From assembly GCA_016281315.1 (NCBI GenBank), contig JAEEIJ010000056.1, positions 182,661 to 246,660 of the forward strand: 64,000 bases of DNA, read 5' to 3'. Positions 7,506 to 15,612 of the stretch are shown here, piece by piece. The stretch's first letter is position 1. Every line of letters starts with the position of its first letter. The notes under the pieces are model-generated. The model was not told the origin of the DNA. It ran no database searches and saw only the letters and a program-made list of their open reading frames with translations. The DNA is from Bacteroidales bacterium. Its GTDB lineage: Bacteria; Bacteroidota; Bacteroidia; Bacteroidales; UBA932. A program made the position numbers and the translations under genes.

Positions 7506-8729
7506 CTACGCATACGCCTGAGAGAGGGCGCAGCGGCGCAGGAGGTCGGTGGTGATGATGCCGTGGACTTCCAGCAGGCCGATGCCCTCGAGCACGGCGG
7601 CGATGGGAAGGCCGGTGAGGGCGGCGAGGTCGTCGGCCGTGGCACCTCGATGGTCGCGGACGGCCAGCCCCACCTTGTAGGGGGCCGATTCCGGGCCGAA
7701 CTCCTTCTCCAGCACCCGTTCCAGCGAGCGGGCGCCCTTGCCCCAGGAGCCTCCGGCCCCGCGCACCGCCGCTCCCAGGCCCAACTGGCCCACCAGCTCC
7801 TCCGGCGATGTAATGAGCTGCGCCATATTGTGGGCGATGAGCGAGTTGCAGCCGGCGCTGCGGAGGTCATCGGCCCGCCCTGGGAGGGCATACACGTCGC
7901 GGGAATACTCCACCGCATAGCGCGCGGTCATCAGAGAACCGCCCTTGGACTTGGATTCCACCACGATGACGCCCCTAACCAGCCCGGCGATGATGCGGTT
8001 GCGGCGCAGGAAGTTCAGCGCCACGGGAGCCGTCCCCATCGGATAGTCGGTGACGAGGCCGCAGCCCGGCGTGCGGACGATGTCCATCGCCAGGTCCGTA
8101 TGGCGCCAGGGATAGATGCTGTCGATGCCGGTAGCCATCACTCCCACCGTGGTGAGGCCGCAGTCCAGAGCCGTGCGATGTGCGATGCCGTCGGCCCCGA
8201 AGGCGAGGCCGCTCACGATGCAGGGCTGTACCGCGGCCGCGGCGAGCGCCTCCACGATTTTCCGGCACCATTCCCGCCCGTACGGGCTGATGTCCCGCGT
8301 GCCGACGATGCCCACCATCGGCCTCAGACCAAAGATTTCCGTGGGAGAACTGCTCCCGTTCAGGTACAGCCCCAGCGGCGGGTCCTCGCATTCGCGCAGC
8401 GCCTCCGGGTAGTCCTCGTCGTTCAGCCCGATGAAGCGGAATCCTTTTTCCTCCACTTTCGCCAGCTCCTTCCGGGCCCAAATGAGGGTCGCGGGGACCA
8501 GCTGGGCGAAAGGCGATGTTCCCGGGCTAGTATGTCCTTGTGCCAAGGACACGCCCTCCGCCGGCGCGCTGCAGCGCGCTTTTGTCGGAATATCATACGA
8601 GGCCAAAGATCCATCAAATAAATCGATGGGATTCCCGAATTCCTCAATTAAGGAAAGGGCCAGTTTGGGTTGATACCCGAGGATGTTGTTCAGGGCGCAG
8701 AGCGCCACTTGTTCGTCCGTGTAACTCAT
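7506..8729 (-). CDS. dprA: DNA-processing protein DprA (Smf)
   Basis: Binds incoming single-stranded DNA during natural transformation and loads RecA. It has 407 residues. After an N-terminal helical region comes an unusual segment (about residues 45-75, ARCSAPAEGVSLAQGHTSPG) not expected in the family. Then the Rossmann-like core: RPMVGIVGTRDISPYG, IVSGLAFGADGIAHRTAL, ATGIDSIYPWRH, SKGGSLMTARYAVEYSRDVY and ALPGRADDLRSAGCN. The C-terminal winged helix (about 330-400) contains DDLAALTGLPIAAVLEGIGL. A TATCTTTG -7 box ends 5 nt before the ATG, suggesting a near-leaderless mRNA. The queA terminator separates it from queA. Confidence 0.95.
   Translation of the reverse strand: MSYTDEQVALCALNNILGYQPKLALSLIEEFGNPIDLFDGSLASYDIPTKARCSAPAEGVSLAQGHTSPGTSPFAQLVPATLIWARKELAKVEEKGFRFIGLNDEDYPEALRECEDPPLGLYLNGSSSPTEIFGLRPMVGIVGTRDISPYGREWCRKIVEALAAAAVQPCIVSGLAFGADGIAHRTALDCGLTTVGVMATGIDSIYPWRHTDLAMDIVRTPGCGLVTDYPMGTAPVALNFLRRNRIIAGLVRGVIVVESKSKGGSLMTARYAVEYSRDVYALPGRADDLRSAGCNSLIAHNMAQLITSPEELVGQLGLGAAVRGAGGSWGKGARSLERVLEKEFGPESAPYKVGLAVRDHRGATADDLAALTGLPIAAVLEGIGLLEVHGIITTDLLRRCALSQAYA
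8521..8586 (-). repeat. Hairpin-rich candidate insertion inside dprA
   Basis: Contains the hairpin TGTCCTTG-TGC-CAAGGACA (8533-8551) and the 16-nt perfect palindrome GCGCGCTGCAGCGCGC (8564-8579). It encodes a low-complexity stretch of DprA. Flanking arms are weak and the core does not match families I or II below, so membership is uncertain. Confidence 0.4.
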
Positions 8730-8734
8730 AGCGC

Positions 8735-8742
8735 CAAAGATA
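8735..8742 (-). promoter_or_regulatory. -7 box of dprA
   Basis: TATCTTTG on the minus strand, ending 5 nt before the dprA ATG. No TTTG was seen at -33. Confidence 0.5.
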
Positions 8743-8756
8743 GGGAGGGGAAATGA

Positions 8757-8792
8757 AAAACCGCACAGGTTGTTGATAACTTGTGCGGTTTT
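8757..8792 (-). terminator. Terminator after queA
   Basis: AAAACCGCACA / TGTGCGGTTTT, an 11 bp stem with a 14 nt loop, followed in the minus direction by TTTTTCATTTCC. It lies 31 nt after the queA stop; the A/T ends make it potentially bidirectional. Confidence 0.85.
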
Positions 8793-8823
8793 AGCCGATT
8801 GGAATGTTGTTTTAGCCGTTGTA

Positions 8824-9873
8824 TCAGAGAATCAGGAGGGCGTCTCCGTACGGGCCGAAGCGGTAGCCTTCCTTGAGGGCTTCGTCGTAGGCGGCCATCA
8901 CGTTCTTGTAGCCGCCGAAGGCCGCGACGCTCATCAGCATCGTGCTCTGCGGCAGGTGGAAATTGGATACGATGGCATCCGGCACGGAATACTGATAGGG
9001 CGGGAAGATGAACTTGTTGGTCCATCCGTCGAAGGGATTCACCTCGTGCGTGGTGGTGACGTACGTCTCCAGACCGCGCATCACGGTGGCGCCGATCGCG
9101 ACCACTTTCCCGTGGGCCCGTTTGACCTTGTTGATGGCGGCCGATGCCTCCTCGGAGATGATGAGCCGCTCGGAGTCCATCCGGTGCTTGGAGAGGTCCT
9201 CCACATCCACGGTGCGGAAGTGGCCGATGCCCATATGTACGGTGATGAAAGTCTTCTCGATATCCTTGAGAATCATCCGGTTGAAGAGCTCGCGGCTGAA
9301 GTGCAGGCCGGCCGCCGGAGCGCTCACGGCGCCCTCGTGCCTGGCGAAGATGGTCTGGTAATTCTCCGTGTCTTCCGGCGTCACCTTGTCCTTCACCCAA
9401 TCGGGCACGAAGGGCTCTCCCAGGGCGAAAAGGGCTTCCTTGAAGTCCTCATACGGGCCATCGAAGAGGAAGCGCAGGGTGCGGCCGCGCGAAGTGGTGT
9501 TGTCAATCACCTCGGCCACCAGGGACTCGTCCTCCCCGAAGTAAAGCTTGTTGCCGATGCGGATTTTCCGCGCCGGATCCACGATCACGTCCCAGAGGCG
9601 CTGCTCGCGGTTGAGCTCGCGAAGGAGCAGGACCATAATGTCGGCCCCGGTCTTTTCCTTCTTGCCGTACAGGCGGGCGGGAAAGACCTTGGTGTCGTTG
9701 AGGACAAAAATGTCTCCCTTGCCGAAATAGTTGATGATATCCTTGAAGAGGCAGTGCTCGATTTCGCCGCTGTCCTTGTGCAGGACCATCAGACGGGCTT
9801 CATCCCGCCAGCGGGCAGGCTCCCGGGCGATACGGTCCGCGGGAAGCTCAAAGTTGAATTGAGAAAGTTTCAT
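8824..9873 (-). CDS. queA: S-adenosylmethionine:tRNA ribosyltransferase-isomerase QueA
   Basis: Transfers and isomerises the ribosyl group of SAM onto preQ1-modified tRNA to make epoxyqueuosine, the penultimate queuosine step. It has 349 residues, the normal length. Family stretches are FVLNDTKVFPARLYGKK, SAPAAGLHFSREL, ITVHMGIGHFRTVDVEDL, VVAIGATVMRGLETY, NKFIFPPYQYSVPDAIVSNF and HLPQSTMLMSVAAFGG. The preQ1-forming reductase QueF is encoded at 50.7 kb in the same window. The gene ends 31 nt before a strong terminator. Confidence 0.97.
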   Translation of the reverse strand: MKLSQFNFELPADRIAREPARWRDEARLMVLHKDSGEIEHCLFKDIINYFGKGDIFVLNDTKVFPARLYGKKEKTGADIMVLLLRELNREQRLWDVIVDPARKIRIGNKLYFGEDESLVAEVIDNTTSRGRTLRFLFDGPYEDFKEALFALGEPFVPDWVKDKVTPEDTENYQTIFARHEGAVSAPAAGLHFSRELFNRMILKDIEKTFITVHMGIGHFRTVDVEDLSKHRMDSERLIISEEASAAINKVKRAHGKVVAIGATVMRGLETYVTTTHEVNPFDGWTNKFIFPPYQYSVPDAIVSNFHLPQSTMLMSVAAFGGYKNVMAAYDEALKEGYRFGPYGDALLIL

Positions 9874-9929
9874 TACTCGCTGAAGTGTCGATACTCTTTA
9901 TATACGACTGCCGAAGGAAAAAAGTTTCA

Positions 9930-10541
9930 CTATATCCTCGCTTCGCGGAAGACTTCCTGGATGGAAGGATAGGTATTCTTCAGGAAAGGCGGCAGGGAAC
10001 TCTTCGCCACCCAGGCGGCTTTGGTGATATCTTCTTCCCGCTGGGGCGTGAGGTTGGTGGGGTCCGTATAGAGCATATCGTACCACCAGGTGTGCTTGAG
10101 GTGCCAGCGGTTATCGCGGAAATACACGTGGTCCGTAATGCAAATGAGCCTGCGCAGTTCCAGTTGGTCCACGCCCGTCTCTTCCTGCACTTCCCGCATC
10201 GCGCACACTTCGATGTCTTCGCCGGCTTCCTGATGGCCCTTCGGGAGGTCCCAGAGGCCGTTTCTGGAAATGAGAAGGAAATCTCCCCGCCGGTTGGACA
10301 CCAGCCCGCCGGCGGCGTTCACCTCCTTGAACTCGGAACATACGCGCCGATAGGTTTTCTCGATGTCGTCGGTGGGAATATAAATCCGGGAAAGGGTGTC
10401 CTGCACCTCGAACATCCGCACCAGAGCGTGGATGTCCAGCACTTCGCCCACGTGGAATTCCACGGAATTGGGGTCCGACAGGGCCTCTTCCGTAGGGGCG
10501 CAGATGATGATACACCGTTTCTCGAAATAGATTTTGTGCAT
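9930..10541 (-). CDS. NUDIX hydrolase
   Basis: Probable nucleoside diphosphate-X hydrolase, substrate unknown. It has 203 residues. The NUDIX box is complete: GHQEAGEDIEVCAMREVQEE then TGV, matching GX5EX7REUXEEXGU near residues 117-139. It is preceded by the typical GDFLLISRNGLWDLPKG strand. The N-terminal 80 residues (EFHVGEVLDIHALVRMFEV) are an extra domain of unknown role. The start at 10541 is supported by the -7 box at 10641-10648, giving a leader of about 95 nt that contains palindromic element A. It is followed 56 nt later by queA. Confidence 0.9.
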   Translation of the reverse strand: MHKIYFEKRCIIICAPTEEALSDPNSVEFHVGEVLDIHALVRMFEVQDTLSRIYIPTDDIEKTYRRVCSEFKEVNAAGGLVSNRRGDFLLISRNGLWDLPKGHQEAGEDIEVCAMREVQEETGVDQLELRRLICITDHVYFRDNRWHLKHTWWYDMLYTDPTNLTPQREEDITKAAWVAKSSLPPFLKNTYPSIQEVFREARI

Positions 10542-10548
10542 TTTTTAT

Positions 10549-10556
10549 TACCTTTG
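10549..10556 (+). promoter_or_regulatory. -7 box for the SRPBCC-like gene
   Basis: TACCTTTG fits TAnnTTTG; no good -33 box at the right spacing. The predicted transcript runs rightwards through element A. Confidence 0.55.
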
Positions 10557-10560
10557 CGTA

Positions 10561-10638
10561 TGGCGGGAAGGGGGGCGCTCCCTCGGTCGCGAAAAAGAAG
10601 GCCGATGCTCCCTGCGGGAGCGCCCAGCCCTTCCGCCA
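10561..10638. repeat. Palindromic element A (family I)
   Basis: A 78 bp element. Arms TGGCGGGAAGGGGGGCGCTC.. and ..GAGCGCCCAGCCCTTCCGCC are inverted repeats of about 22 bp. They enclose a core that, on the minus strand, begins AGGGAGCATCGGCCTTCTTT and ends GCGACCGA. The same core occurs in polA (31907-31992) with completely different arms. It lies exactly between two -7 boxes that face each other. Confidence 0.85.
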
Positions 10639-10640
10639 CA

Positions 10641-10648
10641 CAAATATA
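10641..10648 (-). promoter_or_regulatory. -7 box for the NUDIX gene
   Basis: TATATTTG on the minus strand, right at the edge of element A. Transcription would run leftwards through the element. Confidence 0.55.
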
Positions 10649-10655
10649 AGAATTT

Positions 10656-11102
10656 ATGACCAATATCGAAAGCAAACACGGGATCGTTTCGCGCCAGCCG
10701 CACGAACTGTATATGGCCTTCACGGACCTGCAGAACTTCCGGAATATGCTCCCGGAAGACAAGAAGGAGATGGTCACCGCCACCTTCGACACCCTCACCG
10801 CCACGGTGCAGGGCTTTAACATCGGCGTAAAAATGCACGAGCGGGTGCCCTATTCCCGCATCGAACTGGTGGACTTCGGCGCCCCCTTCGCCTTCCACAT
10901 CGTGATGCATTTCGACCCGTCGGCCCAGGACCCGTACAAGACGGATTTCTGGATTCAGGTGGAGGCCGACCTTAACCTGATGATGAAGATGATGCTCTCC
11001 GGCAAGCTGAAAGAAGCGCTGGACAAAGTGGTGGACGGTCTGGTAGACGCCTCCAACGGCAAGATGCCGGAAGGCTTCGACCTCTCTCAGTGGGAGAAAT
11101 AA
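10656..11102 (+). CDS. SRPBCC-like (START-fold) protein
   Basis: The 148-residue soluble protein most resembles the SRPBCC/polyketide-cyclase fold seen in small Bacteroidetes proteins. It opens with a strand (ESKHGIVSRQPHELYMAFTD), then helix and 'NFRNMLPEDKK', several amphipathic strands (IELVDFGAPFAFHIVMHFDP), and ends in the long C-terminal helix MKMMLSGKLKEALDKVVDGL. That helix closes the ligand cavity in this fold. No ligand can be proposed. Its stop overlaps the rsmF start as TAATG, so the two are likely co-translated. Confidence 0.75.
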   Translation: MTNIESKHGIVSRQPHELYMAFTDLQNFRNMLPEDKKEMVTATFDTLTATVQGFNIGVKMHERVPYSRIELVDFGAPFAFHIVMHFDPSAQDPYKTDFWIQVEADLNLMMKMMLSGKLKEALDKVVDGLVDASNGKMPEGFDLSQWEK

Positions 11103-12247
11103 TGAACTTCCCGGACGGATTTCTGGACCTGCTGCAGGCCTCGACGGGCCGGGCTTCAGCCGTGGCAAAAGCCCTCGGCGAGTCGCCTTCGGTTTCCATC
11201 CGTCTGAATCCCTCCAAAACCCGAACCTGCCCCTTCGACGACGCGGCTCCCGTTCCCTGGAGTCCGTATGGCTATTTGTTTAAGAATCGGCCCGTATTCA
11301 CGCTGGACCCGCTTTTTCACGCGGGATGCTATTATGTGCAGGATTCCTCGGCGATGTTCGTGGGGCACGTGTTCCGCCAGGTGACGGGCGCCCTGCAGCC
11401 AGGCTGCCGCGTGCTGGATCTGTGCGCCGCTCCCGGCGGCAAGACTACCGACCTCGCCGCTTCGCTGCGGGAGCGCTTCGGCGACCGATTCACCCTGCTC
11501 GCGAACGAAGTGATGCGCGGGCGGTACAGCGTCCTCCGGAGTAACCTCGAGACCTGGGGCGACGCCCGCGTGGGCTGCGTGTCGCGGGATCCGTCGGCCT
11601 TCGGAAAGGACCCTCTCTTCGACGTCATCCTGGCCGATGTCCCCTGTTCCGGCGAAGGGATGTTCCGCAAGGACGCCCAGGCCGTGGCGGAATGGTCGCT
11701 TTCCACCGTCGATTTCTGCGCCGCGCGCTCCCGGAGAATCCTGGCCGATATCTGGCCCACCCTGAAGCCCGGCGGCCTTCTCATCTATTCCACCTGCACC
11801 TTCAATCATCTGGAAAATGATGATACGGTGGCTTGGATCGCCGATGAGCTAGGGGCCGATATCCTCCCGCTGCAGGATTTCCCGCCCGTCGTGAAGACCC
11901 GTCACGGCCAACTGCTCCTCCCCGGCCTCGTGCCCGGCGAGGGTCAGTTTGTGGCAGCGCTGCAGAAAACAGGGGACGCTCCGGTCCTCTCCGCGGATCC
12001 CTTCCTTGTTTTCAAGGCCGAACGCCCGGCCGCAAGCGATGCTCCCAGCGACCCGCTCGTGAACGTAGACCGCGTGACGGCCCTCCGTTACCTGCACGGC
12101 GATGCGCTGGTGCTCCCGGAAGATGCCCCCACCGGCTTTGTGACCATCTGCTTTGAAGGCCATCCCCTGGGCCCCGCGAAAAACCTGGGCACGCGCTGCA
12201 ACAACCTTTATCCTAAGACAAAACGCATCCGGATGGATGTGCGGTAA
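11102..12247 (+). CDS. rsmF: RsmF/NOL1-type rRNA m5C methyltransferase
   Basis: SAM-dependent RNA cytosine-C5 methyltransferase. The ATG at 11102 (MNFPDGFLDLL) is preferred over the track's 11090 because it overlaps the upstream stop by one base. It has 381 residues. The SAM-binding motif is VLDLCAAPGGKTTDLAA (near 100-117). Motif IV with a conserved cysteine is DVPCSGEGMFRKD and motif VI with the catalytic cysteine is YSTCTFNHLEND. A C-terminal RNA-binding region ending GTRCNNLYPKTKRIR follows, as in RsmF-type enzymes. The gene ends in a hairpin shared with the convergent neighbour. Confidence 0.92.
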   Translation: MNFPDGFLDLLQASTGRASAVAKALGESPSVSIRLNPSKTRTCPFDDAAPVPWSPYGYLFKNRPVFTLDPLFHAGCYYVQDSSAMFVGHVFRQVTGALQPGCRVLDLCAAPGGKTTDLAASLRERFGDRFTLLANEVMRGRYSVLRSNLETWGDARVGCVSRDPSAFGKDPLFDVILADVPCSGEGMFRKDAQAVAEWSLSTVDFCAARSRRILADIWPTLKPGGLLIYSTCTFNHLENDDTVAWIADELGADILPLQDFPPVVKTRHGQLLLPGLVPGEGQFVAALQKTGDAPVLSADPFLVFKAERPAASDAPSDPLVNVDRVTALRYLHGDALVLPEDAPTGFVTICFEGHPLGPAKNLGTRCNNLYPKTKRIRMDVR

Positions 12248-12263
12248 GGGACGCCCTTACCGC
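12241..12263. terminator. Hairpin overlapping the stop codons of rsmF and the transglycosylase
   Basis: GCGGTAAGGG-ACG-CCCTTACCGC, a perfect 10 bp stem with a 3 nt loop. It contains the stop codons of both convergent genes (each ends CGG TAA). There is no T-run, so factor-independent termination is uncertain. Confidence 0.55.
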
Positions 12264-12904
12264 GGATAGAGCCGTGAATAGTAGGCGTAGGTGTTCAGCA
12301 CGTTATTGACGTAAGAGACAGTGTGATGCCCCTTCGGGAGGAGGGTGGCGACGGCGTCCCAGCAGGTGGCGTCCAGGCTGTCGGCGGCGGCCTGAGCGAC
12401 AAGGGATTCCACGCGACCGTCCCCCAGGTTAAAGGAGGCCAGGGCGAACTTGATGGCTTCGTCGGGTCCGGCGGCGTCCAGATAGCGGTTTTCCAGTTTC
12501 CGCAGATAGCTTGTGCCGATGGAAAGGTTCCGGGCGGGGTTCAGCAGTTCTTCTTCCGTATAGCGCTTGCTGCGGATCTGCATCAGGCCGCGGGCCCCCT
12601 TCGAAGAAGCGGCCTCGTTGTGGAAGCGCGATTCGTGATAAATCACGGCCGCCAGCAGCCGCCAGTCCCAGCCGATGCTGTCCGCCGCCTGCCGGATAAG
12701 GGCGTCGTACTGGCTGATGGCGGAAAGGTTCACCGACTTGCTCCTCAGAAAACGCTTCTGCATCCAGAAATGCGCATCACCACGTTCCAGCAGGGTGCGT
12801 TGGAGCGCCGCATCTTCCAGGGAAGGAACGGGCTCTCTCGTGACAGGAATCAGGAGCAGGACAAGCGTGATGGCGACGCCGATCAGAAGGGATTTGCGTG
12901 CCAT
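12257..12904 (-). CDS. Lytic murein transglycosylase (SLT domain)
   Basis: Cleaves peptidoglycan glycan strands to give 1,6-anhydro ends. The 215-residue protein has an N-terminal hydrophobic signal or anchor (SLLIGVAITLVLLLIPV). The SLT catalytic domain contains the catalytic Glu in AVIYHESRFHNEAASSKGA, then RGLMQI and FALASFNLGDGRV, which equals the usual AYNAG..V motif. The short C-terminus ends YVNNVLNTYAYYSRLYP. It is probably periplasmic and membrane-anchored. It lies 2 nt after the putative porin gene, so the two may be co-expressed. Confidence 0.93.
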   Translation of the reverse strand: MARKSLLIGVAITLVLLLIPVTREPVPSLEDAALQRTLLERGDAHFWMQKRFLRSKSVNLSAISQYDALIRQAADSIGWDWRLLAAVIYHESRFHNEAASSKGARGLMQIRSKRYTEEELLNPARNLSIGTSYLRKLENRYLDAAGPDEAIKFALASFNLGDGRVESLVAQAAADSLDATCWDAVATLLPKGHHTVSYVNNVLNTYAYYSRLYPR

Positions 12905-12906
12905 CG

Positions 12907-15582
12907 CTATAAACCGGACTGGAATCCGCCCAGGCCGCCGCCGCCTCCCAGCCCGCCGAATCCACCGAATCCGGAGCCGCCGCCGGAGCCGGAAGAACTG
13001 CCGCCGAACCCGCTTCCGGCGCGTTCAGACAGCGTCTTGGCCTTGTTGAGCGGCGGGTAGAACGGCCAGGAAATGCCGAACTTGATGGTGGGCTCGGTCT
13101 GGATGTAGTGATGGGCCGTGAAGAAGTCGTGCACCTTGGAAGGCCAGCCGCGGCCGGCGTTCTCGTACTTGAAGAAGACGCAGCAATTCTTCCACTGGGC
13201 GTTGATGAAAATGTCTGAAACCGGGGTGTTCCCGTATCGGACCTCGTCCTGGAGCATAAACACGCCGGCCACCGGATTGTAGGCCGGCGCGTACCACAAG
13301 GTGGTATAACGGGTATTGAGGCCGATCTGCAGCTTCAGCACTTCAGGGGAAACGACGTTGAACTGAAGATACCAGCGGGCGTTCACCGCCAGGGCGGGGA
13401 GGGGCAGCACCTCGGGGGCCGATGACCCCTGTGCCAGCAAAGTGTTCTCCAGATGGACCGGTCCCAGCGTAAGATGATGCGAAACGGACCCCATAATCAC
13501 GCTGAACGCGTTTCCGTGCTGCTGGGAGATGCCCTGCGTGTCGTAGTAATTGTATCCGCCCACCAGGGCATAACCGGCCTGTGCTTTCAAGTTCCAATAG
13601 GGAATGTCCACCGTAGCCGTGAGCCGGGTGAGGGAAGACTTCCCGAAGTCGTTCTCCCACTTGAAGTGGTTGGAATAGAAATGTTGCCGATAATACTCCG
13701 GCTCCGTGAGCGATGTCTCGAAACGGGCCCCCAGGGTGACGGGACTCTTCCGCGCCCGCCGGAACGGGTAGAAACTGAACTTGGCATTGGCCCGAACGAA
13801 GAAGTCTCCAGCCTCCGCGCCTGCAAAAGTGATCAGTCCCGTCGCATCCCAGTCGAAGTATTTCCCTACGCCGCCTTCTACCCCGGCATAGGCATAGAAG
13901 CTGTTCCAGCGCGGATTGTCGGCCTTGTATAGGGCATCGTAGGGCCCCTGCAGGTAGAAGTGCTGCAGCCGGTTGCCCACGCCGCCTTCGATCTTGGAGA
14001 CGATGGCGTCTTCCTTCCAGGGCTGCAGCCGCAGGAAAACGCGGTTCTCCAGCCGGGTGGTGCGCAGGGAATCGGCGCTCTTCGAGAGATTGATGTAGAA
14101 GAGGTCGTTGTAGAAGGAGGACAGCTTGGCCGATGTATTGTCCACGTACTTCTTCGTGTAGGAGCTGTATTCCGTGGAGGTGCCGATGTAGGCGGTGGTG
14201 ATGTCCTTGTTCAGGGTATCGGCCGGGGTCCAGGTGCTGTCTCCGCGATGCTTCAGCCGCTCCAGGAAGGTGAAGGGAATGCGGTAGCTCTGGTCGTAGA
14301 AGAAGGTCATCTTGCGGTAGCGGTTGCTGGCCGCAGCCAGGTTCACGTCGATTTCCCGCACGTCCACCGTGGTGTCCCGCACCCACGCGTTGTCCTGTAC
14401 GCCGCCGTTCTCCTCCTTGGTGCTCTTGTTCAGGATGAAGCCGCCGTGGGCCAGGTAACGCCTGCCCAGGTAATTGCCGGCCACCACGTAACTGCGGTTG
14501 TCGGTCTTGTCGTTCTGCAGGTTGCCGGCGCCGCCGTAACGGCGCATTTCCAGATTGATGTTCAGCGACGGCAGGATGTTCTGCGTGGTGAACACCCGGA
14601 AATTGTCGGCCGCCAGATTGCTGCTGCTGAAGAGATTTCCCGAATACTCCAGTTCCGTGTAGGGCGTCTTGGTGTTGAACTGGGGCAGGTTCTCCCGCGT
14701 CCAGGTCCAGCCTTCCAGCGGAGCATAGAAGCCCGGGGCTTCGGAATCCCGGTGGAAGAAGTTGTAGGACTGGTAGGCGCTGCCGGGCATACCCAGCCAG
14801 GAGGCGCCGGCCTCACCGTCCCGCATAAAGGGATAGTCGTAGAAATGATAGTTCGCGGTGGTGTCCCAGTCGAAGGTCTCCACGGTGTTGAACAGCGATC
14901 CGTGCCGCCAGCTCACCAGGCGCTTGTAGTACAGGGAATCCGCTAGGAAGCCCGTTTCCAGGATGCGCGGCGTGTTCTGACGGATGCTGTCCCGGATGGC
15001 CTGCAGGCTGTCTTTGACCTTGAAGATGGAGTCCTGCTTGCGCAGCTGCTTCGGGAGTTCCACGTTCTCGTAGTACCAGCGCTTGCGCTCGGCTTTGGTC
15101 ATTGCGGCGAGCTTGCGCTCCAGGGCCAGTTTGGCGGCGGCGGTGGAATCCGCCAGGAAAAGCGAATCGATGCGCGGCCAGATGAGCGAATCGCCGGCTT
15201 CCCGCAGGGAATCCACCACGATCTTGTGCGTGTAGCTGTCCTTGGTGGCGACGTACCACTCGTACAGGAAAGGATCGGTGGTACGGAGGCTGTCCGGCAC
15301 CTTCATCGTGTCGCGGGCGAAGACCTTGGGGAGGGTGTCCTCCTGCTCCTCTGCGAAGAAGTCGAAGTCCTCTTCGTCGGCGAGGGAATCCGGCGGTGCG
15401 GCCAGCGTGTCGGGCAGGCTCCGGATGGTGTCCGGCAGCACCGGCGGGACGGTATCCCTCAGGACAGACGGCTCCCACACGCCCAGGCGGGCGGCGCGGT
15501 GCACCTCCACTCCGGCGGTCTGGGCGACGAGGGCGCCCGCGACGGCCAGCGGCAGCAGAATATCTGTCCAGATCTTTGCCAT
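12907..15582 (-). CDS. Putative outer-membrane porin (Porin_10-like)
   Basis: Large outer-membrane beta-barrel of the 'putative porin' type common in Bacteroidetes. It has 891 residues: signal-like N-terminus, then about 200 residues with repeated DT/DS-rich segments (PPVLPDTIRSLPDT, RKQDSIFKVKDSLQAIRDSI) before the barrel. The barrel starts near ILETGFLADSLYYKRLVSWR and has alternating aromatic strands to the end. The last strand reads PTIKFGISWPFYPPLNKAKT; after it comes an extra Gly/Ser-rich tail (GSGFGGSSSGSGGGSGFGGF). A TATCTTTG box ends 7 nt before the ATG. The substrate is unknown. Confidence 0.85.
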   Translation of the reverse strand: MAKIWTDILLPLAVAGALVAQTAGVEVHRAARLGVWEPSVLRDTVPPVLPDTIRSLPDTLAAPPDSLADEEDFDFFAEEQEDTLPKVFARDTMKVPDSLRTTDPFLYEWYVATKDSYTHKIVVDSLREAGDSLIWPRIDSLFLADSTAAAKLALERKLAAMTKAERKRWYYENVELPKQLRKQDSIFKVKDSLQAIRDSIRQNTPRILETGFLADSLYYKRLVSWRHGSLFNTVETFDWDTTANYHFYDYPFMRDGEAGASWLGMPGSAYQSYNFFHRDSEAPGFYAPLEGWTWTRENLPQFNTKTPYTELEYSGNLFSSSNLAADNFRVFTTQNILPSLNINLEMRRYGGAGNLQNDKTDNRSYVVAGNYLGRRYLAHGGFILNKSTKEENGGVQDNAWVRDTTVDVREIDVNLAAASNRYRKMTFFYDQSYRIPFTFLERLKHRGDSTWTPADTLNKDITTAYIGTSTEYSSYTKKYVDNTSAKLSSFYNDLFYINLSKSADSLRTTRLENRVFLRLQPWKEDAIVSKIEGGVGNRLQHFYLQGPYDALYKADNPRWNSFYAYAGVEGGVGKYFDWDATGLITFAGAEAGDFFVRANAKFSFYPFRRARKSPVTLGARFETSLTEPEYYRQHFYSNHFKWENDFGKSSLTRLTATVDIPYWNLKAQAGYALVGGYNYYDTQGISQQHGNAFSVIMGSVSHHLTLGPVHLENTLLAQGSSAPEVLPLPALAVNARWYLQFNVVSPEVLKLQIGLNTRYTTLWYAPAYNPVAGVFMLQDEVRYGNTPVSDIFINAQWKNCCVFFKYENAGRGWPSKVHDFFTAHHYIQTEPTIKFGISWPFYPPLNKAKTLSERAGSGFGGSSSGSGGGSGFGGFGGLGGGGGLGGFQSGL

Positions 15583-15589
15583 ATTCCTG

Positions 15590-15597
15590 CAAAGATA
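15590..15597 (-). promoter_or_regulatory. -7 box of the putative porin gene
   Basis: Minus-strand TATCTTTG, ending 7 nt before the ATG. No matching -33 box was seen. Confidence 0.45.
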
Positions 15598-15612
15598 AGA
15601 ATTATTTTCTTA

